Positions 25,561 to 34,043 of a stretch of 64,000 bases of DNA are shown one piece after another (position 1 is the stretch's first letter; the number at the start of each line of letters is the position of its first letter). The stretch covers positions 5,276,001 through 5,340,000 of the forward strand of contig NZ_CP126093.1 of assembly GCF_030123065.1 (NCBI RefSeq), read 5' to 3'. The notes under the pieces were generated by a model that saw only the letters and a program-made list of their open reading frames with translations, was not told the DNA's origin and did no database searches. Position numbers and translations under genes: made by a program. This DNA comes from Neobacillus sp. DY30 (GTDB lineage: Bacteria; Bacillota; Bacilli; Bacillales; Cytobacillaceae).

Positions 25561-25582
25561 CTGTTTTTTGGGAATCCGGGAA

Positions 25583-25627
25583 CTGTCCGCCTCAGGTGGA
25601 AAGTGTCCACGAGTGGTGACAGGCACC
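25583..25627 (+). repeat. REP-like palindromic element, full unit (copy 4)
   Basis: This 45-bp unit differs from copy 1 at three positions and lies just after the zupT terminator. An apparent N-terminal extension of the S1C protease reading frame runs through it and is not real coding. Confidence 0.88.
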
Positions 25628-25732
25628 AAACATACCAAACTTATTTATTTTCAGGTACAAAGTTTCAATATTTATATAAGGGCATATATTAGATGGAATT
25701 TCCAAAATTCATGGAAGCGGGTGGATTTATTG

Positions 25733-27109
25733 ATGAAAAGGGCCCTATTTACGATACCGCTTTGTTTAATACTTATTGGAGTGATTGTCACTTCTTTTGT
25801 TCTAATGGGTATTAAACCGAGCTCTTCGAATATTTCTCAAGCCCAAAAGCTTGCAGAGTACACGAAGCCAGCGGTGGTTCGTATTCTTGGCTACTCTGTT
25901 GTTGGATGGCAGTTTAACAATCCAAATGACCCTGAAGTGATGGCTATACTCAATCAGTTAAACTACCAATCTGTTGTGGGTGGTTCTGGATCAGGGGCGA
26001 TTATTAGCTCAGACGGGTATATCGTTACCAATGCCCATGTTGTAGAAGCTGCCCAAATGGAAGATGAGGATATTGCTAACGCTGCATTTGATCAGCTAGT
26101 CACCCTTATCGCTGATTATTTTCAGGTAGATTATGATACAGCATATGAATATATGTTGACCTATACGCAATACACTGGGATCCAAAAAGTAATTAAGGTA
26201 ATTTTACCCGGCGGAGATATACTTGACGGGGAAGTTAAGAGCTATGGAGCTCCTGTCAATGAAGGTAAGGATGTAGCAGTTCTCAAGATTGAAGGGAAAA
26301 ACCTTCCTACGTTAAAACTTGGAAACTCCGATAATATCCAAAACCAGGATAATATTTGGGTGAGCGGCTACCCGGCAGCAGCCGATTCTGATTTGTTGTC
26401 TCCTGATTCCTCTCTTGTATCTTCTATGAATGCAGGTCAAATTTCTGCTACAGATAAGAAAACAGAGCAGGGAAGCCCAGTCATTCAAATTAATGCAGCG
26501 GCAACACACGGTAACAGCGGCGGTCCTGTAATCAATGAAAATGGCGAAATCATTGGATTGCTCACCTTTAGAGGCGATACCGTTAATGGTCAAGAGGTTC
26601 AAGGTTTTAACTTCTCGGTTCCGGTTAATACCGTAAAGGAATTCACGAACCAAGCAGGCGCAAAGAATACATCGAGTAATACTGATAAGCTTTATAAGGA
26701 AGGACTAGAGCTTTATTGGGGTGGTTATTACAATAATGCTCTTGAAAAATTTGAAGCAGTCCAAAGACTATATCCAAACCATTCTGAAATAAAGAAGTTT
26801 ATCACCAATTCCGAACAAAGAGCTGGAGACAGTAAAACATTGTGGTCAGATTATAAAACGATTTTCTACATCGTTGATGGCATTGCAGCATTACTGGTCT
26901 TACTTCTTTTGGTATTCACCTTTGCAAGAAAGCGGAACCGGCCGGCAGCAGTACCTGCAGCAGCTGCACCTCAGGTACCACCAGCGCAGCCAACCATACC
27001 AGAAAACACCATTCCCGACTTAAACGGCGATGGAAAAGTCGACGTTCAAGACATCATACTCGCACTCCAAGAACAACAAAAGAAACAACAGAAAAAAGAC
27101 GACGAATAA
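25733..27109 (+). CDS. Membrane-bound S1C trypsin-like protease with C-terminal EF-hand/dockerin-like loop
   Basis: This protein of 458 aa has an N-terminal helix (about 5-27) and an external trypsin-like domain. The triad is His in TNAHVV (about 101), Asp in KDVAVLKI (about 180) and Ser in HGNSGGPV (about 262). A TPR-like segment (YKEGLELYWGGYYNNALEKF), a second helix (about 380-402) and an Ala/Pro linker follow. The end carries DLNGDGKVDVQDIILAL, a calcium-binding loop like one half of a dockerin. There is no PDZ domain. With two helices, that loop should face the cytoplasm. ATG 25733 is chosen over upstream frame within the repeat. Confidence 0.85.
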   Translation: MKRALFTIPLCLILIGVIVTSFVLMGIKPSSSNISQAQKLAEYTKPAVVRILGYSVVGWQFNNPNDPEVMAILNQLNYQSVVGGSGSGAIISSDGYIVTNAHVVEAAQMEDEDIANAAFDQLVTLIADYFQVDYDTAYEYMLTYTQYTGIQKVIKVILPGGDILDGEVKSYGAPVNEGKDVAVLKIEGKNLPTLKLGNSDNIQNQDNIWVSGYPAAADSDLLSPDSSLVSSMNAGQISATDKKTEQGSPVIQINAAATHGNSGGPVINENGEIIGLLTFRGDTVNGQEVQGFNFSVPVNTVKEFTNQAGAKNTSSNTDKLYKEGLELYWGGYYNNALEKFEAVQRLYPNHSEIKKFITNSEQRAGDSKTLWSDYKTIFYIVDGIAALLVLLLLVFTFARKRNRPAAVPAAAAPQVPPAQPTIPENTIPDLNGDGKVDVQDIILALQEQQKKQQKKDDE

Positions 27110-27165
27110 GCGTCCACTACCGAATATGCATAAATTGCTGTATAAATAAGGAAAAATGAATAATT

Positions 27166-27178
27166 GGTGACAGGCACC
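27166..27178 (+). repeat. REP-like core only (copy 5)
   Basis: GGTGACAGGCACC alone, preceded by TATAAATAAGG and AATAATT. It sits 56 bp after the protease stop. Confidence 0.75.
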
Positions 27179-27229
27179 CCTAAATTAAAAAGTATAAAAA
27201 GTAATAGGAGATAATATCTATTTATAAAT

Positions 27230-27490
27230 GTGGTTTATGAGGGGGAATGTCTTCTGAGAGGGATTTTACGGTTGGTTGGTTTCCTCATTTTTGCTTTTGG
27301 GCTTTATCTGATTTTCGCTGAACAAGTGTTTTTTGGAGTACTCTCCATTATATTAGCCTTTTTGATTTTCCCGAATCGAAGTAATAGCCGAGGTCACCAC
27401 TCTAGCAACGACAACGATTATAACAACGACCGTTCTTACAGTTCAGACAGCGACTCTGGCGGCGGTGACTCCGGCGGCGGCGGAGATTGA
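27230..27490 (+). CDS. Small membrane protein with Ser/Asp/Gly-rich tail
   Basis: This protein of up to 86 aa has two hydrophobic helices (RLVGFLIFAFGLYLIF, VFFGVLSIILAFLIF) and a disordered tail with SDSGGGDSGGGGD. The start is unclear: GTG 27230 has no good ribosome site, while CTG 27254 sits 8 bases after GAGGGGG. It has its own terminator. The function is unknown. Confidence 0.6.
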   Translation: MVYEGECLLRGILRLVGFLIFAFGLYLIFAEQVFFGVLSIILAFLIFPNRSNSRGHHSSNDNDYNNDRSYSSDSDSGGGDSGGGGD

Positions 27491-27491
27491 T

Positions 27492-27530
27492 AAAGAAACA
27501 TCCTCTTTCACACGGGGATGTTTCTTTATT
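27492..27530. terminator. Rho-independent terminator
   Basis: AAAGAAACATCC and GGATGTTTCTTT (27492-27503, 27516-27527) form a perfect 12-bp stem. Confidence 0.8.
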
Positions 27531-27642
27531 AAGAAATTGATTTTCACAAAGTATATGTGAATAATCAAGGAATCATATTATAATGGAAATAAATTCATTT
27601 TTTCTGAGTGAGTGATAAGAACCCACAAAGGTTGTGTTACAA

Positions 27643-28209
27643 ATGCTATGGTTTTATTTTATTCTTTCTTATTTAATTGGAAGTATTATGTTTGGCTTTC
27701 TTATCACGAAGATCTTCTATCGAAAAGATATTCGTATTCAAGGCAGCGGTAATGTCGGTGCTAGAAATGCCGGCCGCCTTCATGGTAAAACTGCCTTTGT
27801 ACTCATTTTTCTCGGCGACGCACTAAAAGGTTCCCTAGTCATTTTAGCAGCACGCCACCTGCAATTCTCGGAGTCTATTCAACTGCTAGGATTAGCATTC
27901 GCTATTATCGGTCACATTAAGCCCGTCACCTTAAAATTTAAGGGTGGAAAAGGGATTTCCACCTTCATTGGCGGAATCATCATCTTTGAACCCATTCTTA
28001 TTCCTGTAATCATCCTAGGATTTGGAATGCTCTACCCTTTCTTGAAAAGCTTTACATTAGCAGGGTTAGGGGCATTTCTTTTTATCCCTGTGGCCCTCTT
28101 TTTAAAAAATAATGATTGGCTAAGTTGCATTTTAGCATTAGGTATCCTCGCAATGCTTTACGCAGCACATGCAGAAAATCTTAAAGAAAGGCTGAAACCT
28201 AATGAGTAA
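27643..28209 (+). CDS. PlsY-like glycerol-3-phosphate acyltransferase paralogue
   Basis: This 188-aa protein has about five membrane helices and PlsY motifs SGNVGARNAGR (canonical SGNxGxTN) and GHIKPVTLKFKGGKG. PlsY transfers an acyl group from acyl-phosphate to glycerol-3-phosphate. Thr of the first motif is Arg here, so substrate use may differ. It overlaps the next gene, a GNAT-aminotransferase fusion, by 8 bp. I chose ATG 27643 because AAAGG lies 11 bases upstream. The classical plsY is normally elsewhere (near parE); this is probably a second copy with a specialised role. Confidence 0.82.
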   Translation: MLWFYFILSYLIGSIMFGFLITKIFYRKDIRIQGSGNVGARNAGRLHGKTAFVLIFLGDALKGSLVILAARHLQFSESIQLLGLAFAIIGHIKPVTLKFKGGKGISTFIGGIIIFEPILIPVIILGFGMLYPFLKSFTLAGLGAFLFIPVALFLKNNDWLSCILALGILAMLYAAHAENLKERLKPNE

Positions 28210-29809
28210 GCATGAGTTTTTTTTCAAAATTGCCACCACAGCTGATGAATTTGAACAAATCCATCGCTTAAACTATCAAACATTTTCAGAGGAAATTCCA
28301 CAGCACGCGAAGAATGAGGAGCAAAAATTAGTGGACCCCTTCCATGCTGAAAATACATATATCATTTGTGTAAAAGAAAATGAAGTGATTGGGATGACAG
28401 CGATTCGTGATAAACGGCCATTTTCGCTTGATCGAAAAATTGGCCCCGTTGAACAATCACTCTCCTTTCCCGTCTTCTTTCCATGTGAAGTTAGGCTATT
28501 ATCGGTAAAAAAAGAATATCGAAATGGCCGGGTATTTTTAGGGCTAGCGCAGTTCCTCATAAAATACTGCTTAAAAAAAGGCTACGATATAGCTTTTATT
28601 TCGGGTACAGTCCGTCAATTAAAGCTTTATGGTCAGTTAGGATTCCAGCCTTTCGCCCAATTAACCGGGACGGATGAAGCACTCTTTCAACCCATGTACT
28701 TGACGAAGAAAACTTTTGATGAGTCGATTGCGGGCAGGATACTCCCTCCAACGATTCCATTCTTACCGGGTCCGGTTCAGATCACGAAAAAGGTCATGAA
28801 TGCCTTAAGCACAACACCAATTTCCCACCGTTCAGAACATTACAAAGAAAAAATTGCTAGAGCAAAGGATATGCTTGCAAAATTAGTAAACAGTAAATAT
28901 GTTCATATTTTCCTAGGGTCTGGAACACTTGCCAATGATGTCGTGGCGGGACAGCTTTCTTTAGAATCTGGCAGAGGGCTTATCTTGGCAAATGGCGAAT
29001 TTGGCAGTCGTTTAGTTGAGCAGGCTAAGCGATTCGGGCTCCAATTTGATGTACTTGAAAAAGATTGGGGACAGGCATTCACCCGTGATGAACTTATTTC
29101 TGCTATCTCGGAGACAACGAGTTGGATTTGGGCTGTTCATAGTGAAACTTCCTCTGGTATGCTCAATGATCTTGGTTTATTAAAGGAAATATCAGAAAAG
29201 TACGAACTTAAGCTATGCCTGGATTGCATTAGCTCTTTGGGGGCAATTGAAATAGATTTGGATGGGGTATTTTTAGCAACGGGTGTAAGTGGAAAAGCCA
29301 TTCGCGGACTAACAGGGCTTTCGTTCGTTTTCCACCACCATGAGGTACAGCCTTCATTAGCACTGCCTAAATTTCTGGATTTAGGAACATACATGGCTAA
29401 GGGCAGCGTTCCCTTTTCGCAGTCATCCAATCTCTTAGAGGCACTTTTGGCCGCATTAGAGGATGTTAATAGAGAAACTTTTGAAAAAGTAATCGAGACA
29501 CATACTTTCTTAAAAAATCAGCTAATAGAATTTGGATTTACCATCATCAGTGAACACAACAGCTCGCCGATGATTCTTACGATTGAAATCCCTAGTGGTG
29601 TTTCTTCCGTTGTGATTGGGGATATTCTCTATCATCATGGCTACCAGCTGCACTATGAAAGTGACTATCTGCAGCAAAGAAATTGGATTCAAATTGCCTG
29701 CATCGACCACTACGATAAAGCGGACCTAGAAAAAATGACGAATCTCTTAAATAGAGTAATAGCCTATGAGCAAAAATCCACACAACATACACTAGTCAAC
29801 GGTCAATAA
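28202..29809 (+). CDS. GNAT acyltransferase fused to class V aminotransferase
   Basis: This 535-aa protein has an N-terminal GNAT-like domain (about 1-175). Its start (HRLNYQTFSEEIPQH) and EVRLLSVKKEYRNG recall acyl-ACP-using N-acyl amino acid/AHL synthases. A PLP class V aminotransferase follows (about 190-520; PFLPGPVQITKKVM, HRSEHY, SETSSGMLNDL, Lys of TGVSGKAIRG at about 364). This type of second domain includes alanine-glyoxylate and 2-aminoethylphosphonate transaminases. The overlap with a PlsY-like gene hints at a pathway joining an amine to a lipid or acyl chain. The product is unknown. Confidence 0.82.
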   Translation: MSKHEFFFKIATTADEFEQIHRLNYQTFSEEIPQHAKNEEQKLVDPFHAENTYIICVKENEVIGMTAIRDKRPFSLDRKIGPVEQSLSFPVFFPCEVRLLSVKKEYRNGRVFLGLAQFLIKYCLKKGYDIAFISGTVRQLKLYGQLGFQPFAQLTGTDEALFQPMYLTKKTFDESIAGRILPPTIPFLPGPVQITKKVMNALSTTPISHRSEHYKEKIARAKDMLAKLVNSKYVHIFLGSGTLANDVVAGQLSLESGRGLILANGEFGSRLVEQAKRFGLQFDVLEKDWGQAFTRDELISAISETTSWIWAVHSETSSGMLNDLGLLKEISEKYELKLCLDCISSLGAIEIDLDGVFLATGVSGKAIRGLTGLSFVFHHHEVQPSLALPKFLDLGTYMAKGSVPFSQSSNLLEALLAALEDVNRETFEKVIETHTFLKNQLIEFGFTIISEHNSSPMILTIEIPSGVSSVVIGDILYHHGYQLHYESDYLQQRNWIQIACIDHYDKADLEKMTNLLNRVIAYEQKSTQHTLVNGQ

Positions 29810-29815
29810 GATAGA

Positions 29816-29854
29816 AAAAAGTCACTGCCACAAGGAGATTGGCAGTGACTTTTT
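29816..29854. terminator. Bidirectional Rho-independent terminator
   Basis: GTCACTGCC and GGCAGTGAC (29821-29829, 29841-29849) form a perfect stem flanked by A6 and T5. Confidence 0.85.
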
Positions 29855-29865
29855 GTGTGCACCAA

Positions 29866-29931
29866 CTATCCACATGAGGGGTAGAAGTGTCCACCCTGGA
29901 TGGAAAGTGTCCACGAGCGGTGCCTGTCACC
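29866..29931 (+). repeat. REP-like element, variant with inverted core (copy 6)
   Basis: Arms (CTATCCACATGAGG, GTGTCCACCCTGGATGGA, AGTGTCCACGAGC) are in forward orientation, but the core is GGTGCCTGTCACC (29919-29931), the reverse complement of the usual core. It lies 11 bp after a terminator, downstream of comM on the far side of the RAYT-comM pair. Confidence 0.8.
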
Positions 29932-30031
29932 ATTTTTTTATCCCATTTTTTGTCACCATCTTTTCACCACAATCTTTTTACCGCGACCAATTGCCGACCA
30001 TCATTTGCAGCGATCCTTTGTATCATTTTTA

Positions 30032-31516
30032 TCATCGAAGCTTTACGGCTTCCCAAATGCTTTGGTCGGTTATGGTGGTATTTCCTTCTAGGTCTGAAAT
30101 GGTTCGAGCTAAGCGGATGATTTTTATTTGGGTGCGGTTGCTCCAGTTTTTCTTCGCTGCGAGTTGGTGGATTAATTTCTGCTGGTCTGATGTTAATGGG
30201 CTTGTTTTTTGCAGCATTTCATAGCTCACTCTACTATTACATAATTCTTTTCCATACCGCTCATACTGCCGGCTTCTTGCAGCTTCTATCCTCCTTTGAA
30301 CTACTTTTGAGGTGTCCCTTACTATTGTGGTGTCTCTATCAAAGTCAACTGGCTTCATGGTAAGACGAATATCAAACCGGTCACGAAGCGGACCAGAAAT
30401 TTTATTTTGATAGTTTTGAGCCTGCCGTGGTGTGCATGTGCAATAGTGCGAATTCGAACTAGCATATCCACACGGACACGGATTCATGGCAGCCAGTAAG
30501 ATAAAGGAAGCAGGATAGGTTAGTGTGGCATGCGTTCTGCTGATGGTGATTTTTCCACTCTCAAACGGCTGGCGAAGCATATCAAGTGTTTTTTTTGGAA
30601 ATTCAGCAATTTCATCAAGGAATAAGACACCGCGATGAGCTAATGATATCTCCCCAGGCTTTGGATATGTCCCTCCGCCAATAATTGAAATCCCTGAGGC
30701 AGAATGATGAGGATTTCGGAATGGAGGGATATTGGCGTAAGGGTAAGGTGTTCCACTTAATTGGTGTAAAGCAATGATTTCAAGGCGTGCTTCTTTTGAC
30801 AATGGAGGCAGAATAGATGGAAAGCTCTCAGCAAGCATACTTTTTCCACAACCAGGCGGTCCTGTCATCAAGACATGATGTTCCCCGGCTGCCGCCACTT
30901 CCAACGCCCTTTTCGTGCCACTATGACCAATAATCTGTTGAAAATCTATATAACTATTATGATCCGAACCAACTTCTTCCTTTTTGGGAGTAAAAAGAGA
31001 CCCTCCCCTTCCCTCTAAATTCTCAATCACTTCTCTTAAACTAGAAGTATAAATAATTTCCAGTCCGTCAATATCGAGAATTGGCTGCTTGTCGTCATAC
31101 GGCATATATAACTTTTTAATCCCCAGCCTTTTAGCTGCTAATACGGCTGGCAGCATGCCTTCTACTGGCACTACCGCTCCATCCAGCGACAACGCTCCAA
31201 TAAACCCATAGTTCTCAGGAATAGAAGTGACCAGTTCATCCAAACTTAACAGCACTCCGATTGCCATAGGTAAATCAAACATGGGACCACTTTTCTTTTG
31301 CTCTGAGGGTGATAGGTTTATAATGATTTTTTGACCATTTATGGTATACCCTAATGAACGAAGTGCAGCACTAATTCGTTCCTTCGACTCCTTAACAGCA
31401 GCGTCAGGAAGACCCACAATTCGTATCGAATCATTTCCCACAAACGTTTTTACCTCTACATTGAGACGATAACCCTCCATACCTTTCAAACCAATACTCG
31501 TTACTTTCGCACACAT
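30032..31516 (-). CDS. comM: ComM/YifB family Mg-chelatase-like AAA+ ATPase
   Basis: This full-length protein of 494 aa has an N-terminal Lon-protease-like fold (VGLPDAAVKESKERI, FDLPMAIGVL, FIGALSLDGAVVPV), Walker A GPPGCGKSM, Walker B VLFLDEIAEF and the Cys-rich MNPCPCGY element. The C-terminal Mg-chelatase part begins near FDIRLTM. ComM is a hexameric helicase that widens branch migration when single-stranded DNA is integrated during transformation. Its start overlaps the end of the RAYT gene by 16 bp, so the two are translationally coupled. No other competence gene is in the window. Confidence 0.9.
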   Translation of the reverse strand: MCAKVTSIGLKGMEGYRLNVEVKTFVGNDSIRIVGLPDAAVKESKERISAALRSLGYTINGQKIIINLSPSEQKKSGPMFDLPMAIGVLLSLDELVTSIPENYGFIGALSLDGAVVPVEGMLPAVLAAKRLGIKKLYMPYDDKQPILDIDGLEIIYTSSLREVIENLEGRGGSLFTPKKEEVGSDHNSYIDFQQIIGHSGTKRALEVAAAGEHHVLMTGPPGCGKSMLAESFPSILPPLSKEARLEIIALHQLSGTPYPYANIPPFRNPHHSASGISIIGGGTYPKPGEISLAHRGVLFLDEIAEFPKKTLDMLRQPFESGKITISRTHATLTYPASFILLAAMNPCPCGYASSNSHYCTCTPRQAQNYQNKISGPLRDRFDIRLTMKPVDFDRDTTIVRDTSKVVQRRIEAARSRQYERYGKELCNSRVSYEMLQKTSPLTSDQQKLIHQLAAKKNWSNRTQIKIIRLARTISDLEGNTTITDQSIWEAVKLR

Positions 31517-32112
31517 GGATTTTCCTCTTTTCTGGGAATCATCACAACTTTTCTATTGTCGAGTAAAAATAAATCCATTAGTGGTGTTTTTATGTATTCT
31601 TCATAATGCTGAGATGCAGGATCGGGGAAATAGGATAGTAGATGTTTCGTGTCGACCAGCTTGTTTACCTCGCCATACACATAAGCGTTGTAACTGCTCC
31701 ATGGATAGTCCTCTAGTTGATCGACAAGCCCCGCTTTCAATGGATTGAGGTGGATATACTTGCTGACATCGAATTCGTAATCAAGCGAATCTAGTAATTC
31801 GGCACCATAGCGTTTTTCAAAAACGTGGCCGGTAAAATCATATTTCTTATTAAAATACTTGGCAAATTTGGTATTGAAATGACTCATGATAATGGTGGGA
31901 GAAGTGTCTGAGGTTTCAATTTGGAGATGAGTATGATTGGACATTAAGCAGAAAGCGTGGAGCGTAAAAGGGAATCGAGTCTTAGTTTCTTGCAATAAAC
32001 TTAGATATTTAATGCGATCCCCATCATCATAAAATAAGGTAGATTTTCGATTACCTCTACTAGTAATATGATACTTTGCACCTGGAAACCAAGCACGGCG
32101 TTTTCGACCCAT
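31501..32112 (-). CDS. REP-associated tyrosine transposase (RAYT, Y1/HUH family)
   Basis: This protein of 203 aa begins MGRKRRAWFPGAKYHITSRG, the common start of Y1_Tnp/RAYT proteins. The HUH motif is SNHTHLQIE (His-x-His), and the catalytic Tyr lies in SKYIHLNPLKAGLV, a strong RAYT signature. Y1 enzymes nick and join single-stranded DNA at hairpins. The gene lacks IS200-type ends; instead, REP-like units lie at 32268 upstream and 29866 beyond comM. I chose ATG 32112 because AGGAG lies upstream at 32121-32125; the GTG at 32121 overlaps that site. It overlaps comM by 16 bp. The His, His and Tyr residues are intact, so it is probably active. Confidence 0.88.
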   Translation of the reverse strand: MGRKRRAWFPGAKYHITSRGNRKSTLFYDDGDRIKYLSLLQETKTRFPFTLHAFCLMSNHTHLQIETSDTSPTIIMSHFNTKFAKYFNKKYDFTGHVFEKRYGAELLDSLDYEFDVSKYIHLNPLKAGLVDQLEDYPWSSYNAYVYGEVNKLVDTKHLLSYFPDPASQHYEEYIKTPLMDLFLLDNRKVVMIPRKEENPCVRK

Positions 32113-32267
32113 AGCAGTCACTCCTATTCAATTGGAATTTTGGGAACTAACCTTTTTAAAGAAAGGTTAAAACCGAGGAAAAAAACAAAGCAAAGATTCA
32201 AATAGTATCATTCGACACCCTTCCCCAAATTCCTTCCTCAAACTCTAATAAGGAAAAAATTAACATA

Positions 32268-32330
32268 CTGTCCGCCTGAGGTGGACAGTGTCCACGAGCG
32301 GTGACAGGCACCCTGGCAGGCACCCTGGCA
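32268..32330 (+). repeat. REP-like palindromic element, full unit (copy 7) upstream of the RAYT gene
   Basis: Positions 32268-32312 are identical to copies 1 and 2 over 45 bp. An extension repeats CTGGCAGGCACC-type sequence to 32330. It lies about 155 bp upstream of the RAYT start, in the 359-bp gap 32113-32471, which otherwise shows AT-rich promoter-like sequence for both flanking genes but no clear motif. Confidence 0.9.
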
Positions 32331-32471
32331 TGATTGCTGTTTTTATGCTATTCTTAAGGGAAATTATATGCTCCATTTATAGACAGATACTATTCTTCTT
32401 GGCCCCTTCAACTTTTCCTTCATTTAAGGTTCCTTTTTCAATTTTTCCAAAACTAAAACGGAGGTTTTAAT

Positions 32472-32918
32472 TTGAAAAAATTATTGATTGTTTTATCTAG
32501 CTGTATGTTATTGTTCCTTGGAGGTTGTTCGTTTCTCAATGACGCGCAGGACACGATTACTTATATTAATGAAGCAACAGACTATTTAGCCACTGCCACT
32601 GAGTTTGCCAGCGATGCCCCAGCACTTGCTCAGCAGGCGATCAGCGATCTCCAGGCTGCAGAAGATTTCCAAACTATGCTTGAACAAATGCAGCAAACAG
32701 CTGAGGCTTTTAATGAACTTCAAGCACCGGAGATTGCAGCTGAGCTTCACCAGCAAATCATCGAACAAAACAGTGTGATTATAACTGAAATTGAAACATT
32801 CATAAGCAATTTCCAAAACGGCCTGCTTGATCCTGCTATTCTCGAAAACACGGAGTTGTTTCAGACCGTTCAAGATATTACTAGCATAATTGACCAGGTT
32901 CAACAGTTAGGCGAATAG
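32472..32918 (+). CDS. DUF6376-like lipoprotein
   Basis: This 148-aa protein has a lipobox (LLFLGGCSFL, Cys about 19) and a long all-helical, Gln/Glu-rich body (EDFQTMLEQMQQTAEAFNEL). It resembles the Bacillus DUF6376 lipoproteins of unknown function and is anchored on the outer membrane face. The start is TTG 32472 after CGGAGG. It is followed at 30 bp by a second small lipoprotein gene, probably in one transcript. Confidence 0.75.
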   Translation: MKKLLIVLSSCMLLFLGGCSFLNDAQDTITYINEATDYLATATEFASDAPALAQQAISDLQAAEDFQTMLEQMQQTAEAFNELQAPEIAAELHQQIIEQNSVIITEIETFISNFQNGLLDPAILENTELFQTVQDITSIIDQVQQLGE

Positions 32919-32948
32919 TTCATCTCCAAGTCAAGGAGGTAGAGCGGC

Positions 32949-33224
32949 ATGAAAAAATCTCTTATCTTTTTGTTCCTTTTTATCCTGCTAACAGCCTGTA
33001 ATGCAAAAGGTGAACATGATATTAAAGGAAAGGTAATGGATGTCGAGAACAACAGTATTTTAGTGGAAGATGAAACCCTGGGATTAATCTGGCTCTCTTT
33101 ACCAGAGGAAAGTACTAGCAAAACTTTCGAAAAAGGTCAAACTGTTGCCGCTTGGACAGATGGAAAAATTAGAGAATCCTACCCATTACAAGGCACCGCT
33201 TTATCGATTGAAGTAATCAAATAG
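32949..33224 (+). CDS. Small lipoprotein, DUF3221/YobA-like
   Basis: This 91-aa protein has a lipobox (FILLTACNA, Cys about 17) and a single small beta domain (IKGKVMDVENNSILVEDE, GQTVAAWTDGKIRESYP). The pattern matches DUF3221-type OB-like lipoproteins found across Bacillus. A strong AAGGAGG precedes the ATG. The function is unknown. Confidence 0.75.
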   Translation: MKKSLIFLFLFILLTACNAKGEHDIKGKVMDVENNSILVEDETLGLIWLSLPEESTSKTFEKGQTVAAWTDGKIRESYPLQGTALSIEVIK

Positions 33225-33232
33225 AAAAAATG

Positions 33233-33260
33233 GGGCGTCTGTTGAGACACCCTTTTTTTG
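33233..33260. terminator. Rho-independent terminator
   Basis: GGGGCGTCT-GTTG-AGACACCC forms an imperfect stem followed by T7. It separates the lipoprotein genes from the convergent yko operon. Confidence 0.75.
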
Positions 33261-33263
33261 TGT

Positions 33264-34043
33264 TTACAGTTCACCATTATAAAATTGTAAGTATCCGAGT
33301 TTCCATGAGATAAAGGCGCTGAGCACTACAGCACCAATCATAAGTATGAAAAAAAGCCAATCAATATACGAAACCGGAATCACACGATAAAATATCCGCT
33401 TTTTTTCTCCAGTAAAACCTTTTGATTCCATCGCAAGTGCGGTCCGCTCTGCTTTACGAATGGCACCTGCCAGGAGTGGAATCACGTATCGTTTCAACTG
33501 CTGTATTTTTTCCGGTATGGTTCGTGCTCGTGTTACGCCCCGTACTCGATGAGCATTTTGCAAGGTTTGAAACTCCTCCTTAATTAACGGCAGAAATCGG
33601 TAGCCTGCTATAATTCCATAGGCAAGCTTTGGCGGCAGCTTGCATTGCTGCATTAAACTGAGAAGAAAATCCGTTGGCTTAGTTGTTAAGGTAAACATAA
33701 TAGATAACGCAGCAAAGCTTAACACCCTAAGACCAAGTGACACACCTCTTCGAAAACCTTCTCCTGTCAGTGTTAAAAAACCCCATTGCCAAATCACATG
33801 ATCCCCCTCTTGAAGGCGCGGAAACAGCATAGTTGACCAAACATAAATGAAAGCAATGAATAAAAACGGAGCAAATAACAGCAGCCATTTTTTAAAAGAA
33901 ACGTGCCCGAATAGGAAGGTCAACGTAACAGACCAGAGTATCGTCAGAAGCGGTGTAATCGGATCAAAAAACACAGATAAGATCAGAATCGATGTGACAA
34001 TAGCAAATGCTTTGATACTCGGATTCACCTCATGAAGTGACAT
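33264..34043 (-). CDS. ykoC: YkoC-like ECF transporter transmembrane (T) component
   Basis: This 259-aa protein has about six helices and the EcfT coupling region AHRVRGVTRAR and RTALAMESKGF (the two Ala-Arg-Gly-type coupling helices). In ECF importers this component links the ATPases to the substrate-binding S component. It is the last gene of ykoFEDC and overlaps ykoD by 14 bp. The complex probably imports a thiamine precursor (hydroxymethylpyrimidine), as argued from the TPP riboswitch. Confidence 0.88.
   Translation of the reverse strand: MSLHEVNPSIKAFAIVTSILILSVFFDPITPLLTILWSVTLTFLFGHVSFKKWLLLFAPFLFIAFIYVWSTMLFPRLQEGDHVIWQWGFLTLTGEGFRRGVSLGLRVLSFAALSIMFTLTTKPTDFLLSLMQQCKLPPKLAYGIIAGYRFLPLIKEEFQTLQNAHRVRGVTRARTIPEKIQQLKRYVIPLLAGAIRKAERTALAMESKGFTGEKKRIFYRVIPVSYIDWLFFILMIGAVVLSAFISWKLGYLQFYNGEL

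Noticed and set aside
25568-25732. 55-residue N-terminal extension of the S1C protease
   Set aside because: It translates repeat copy 4; the hydrophobic start helix begins at ATG 25733.
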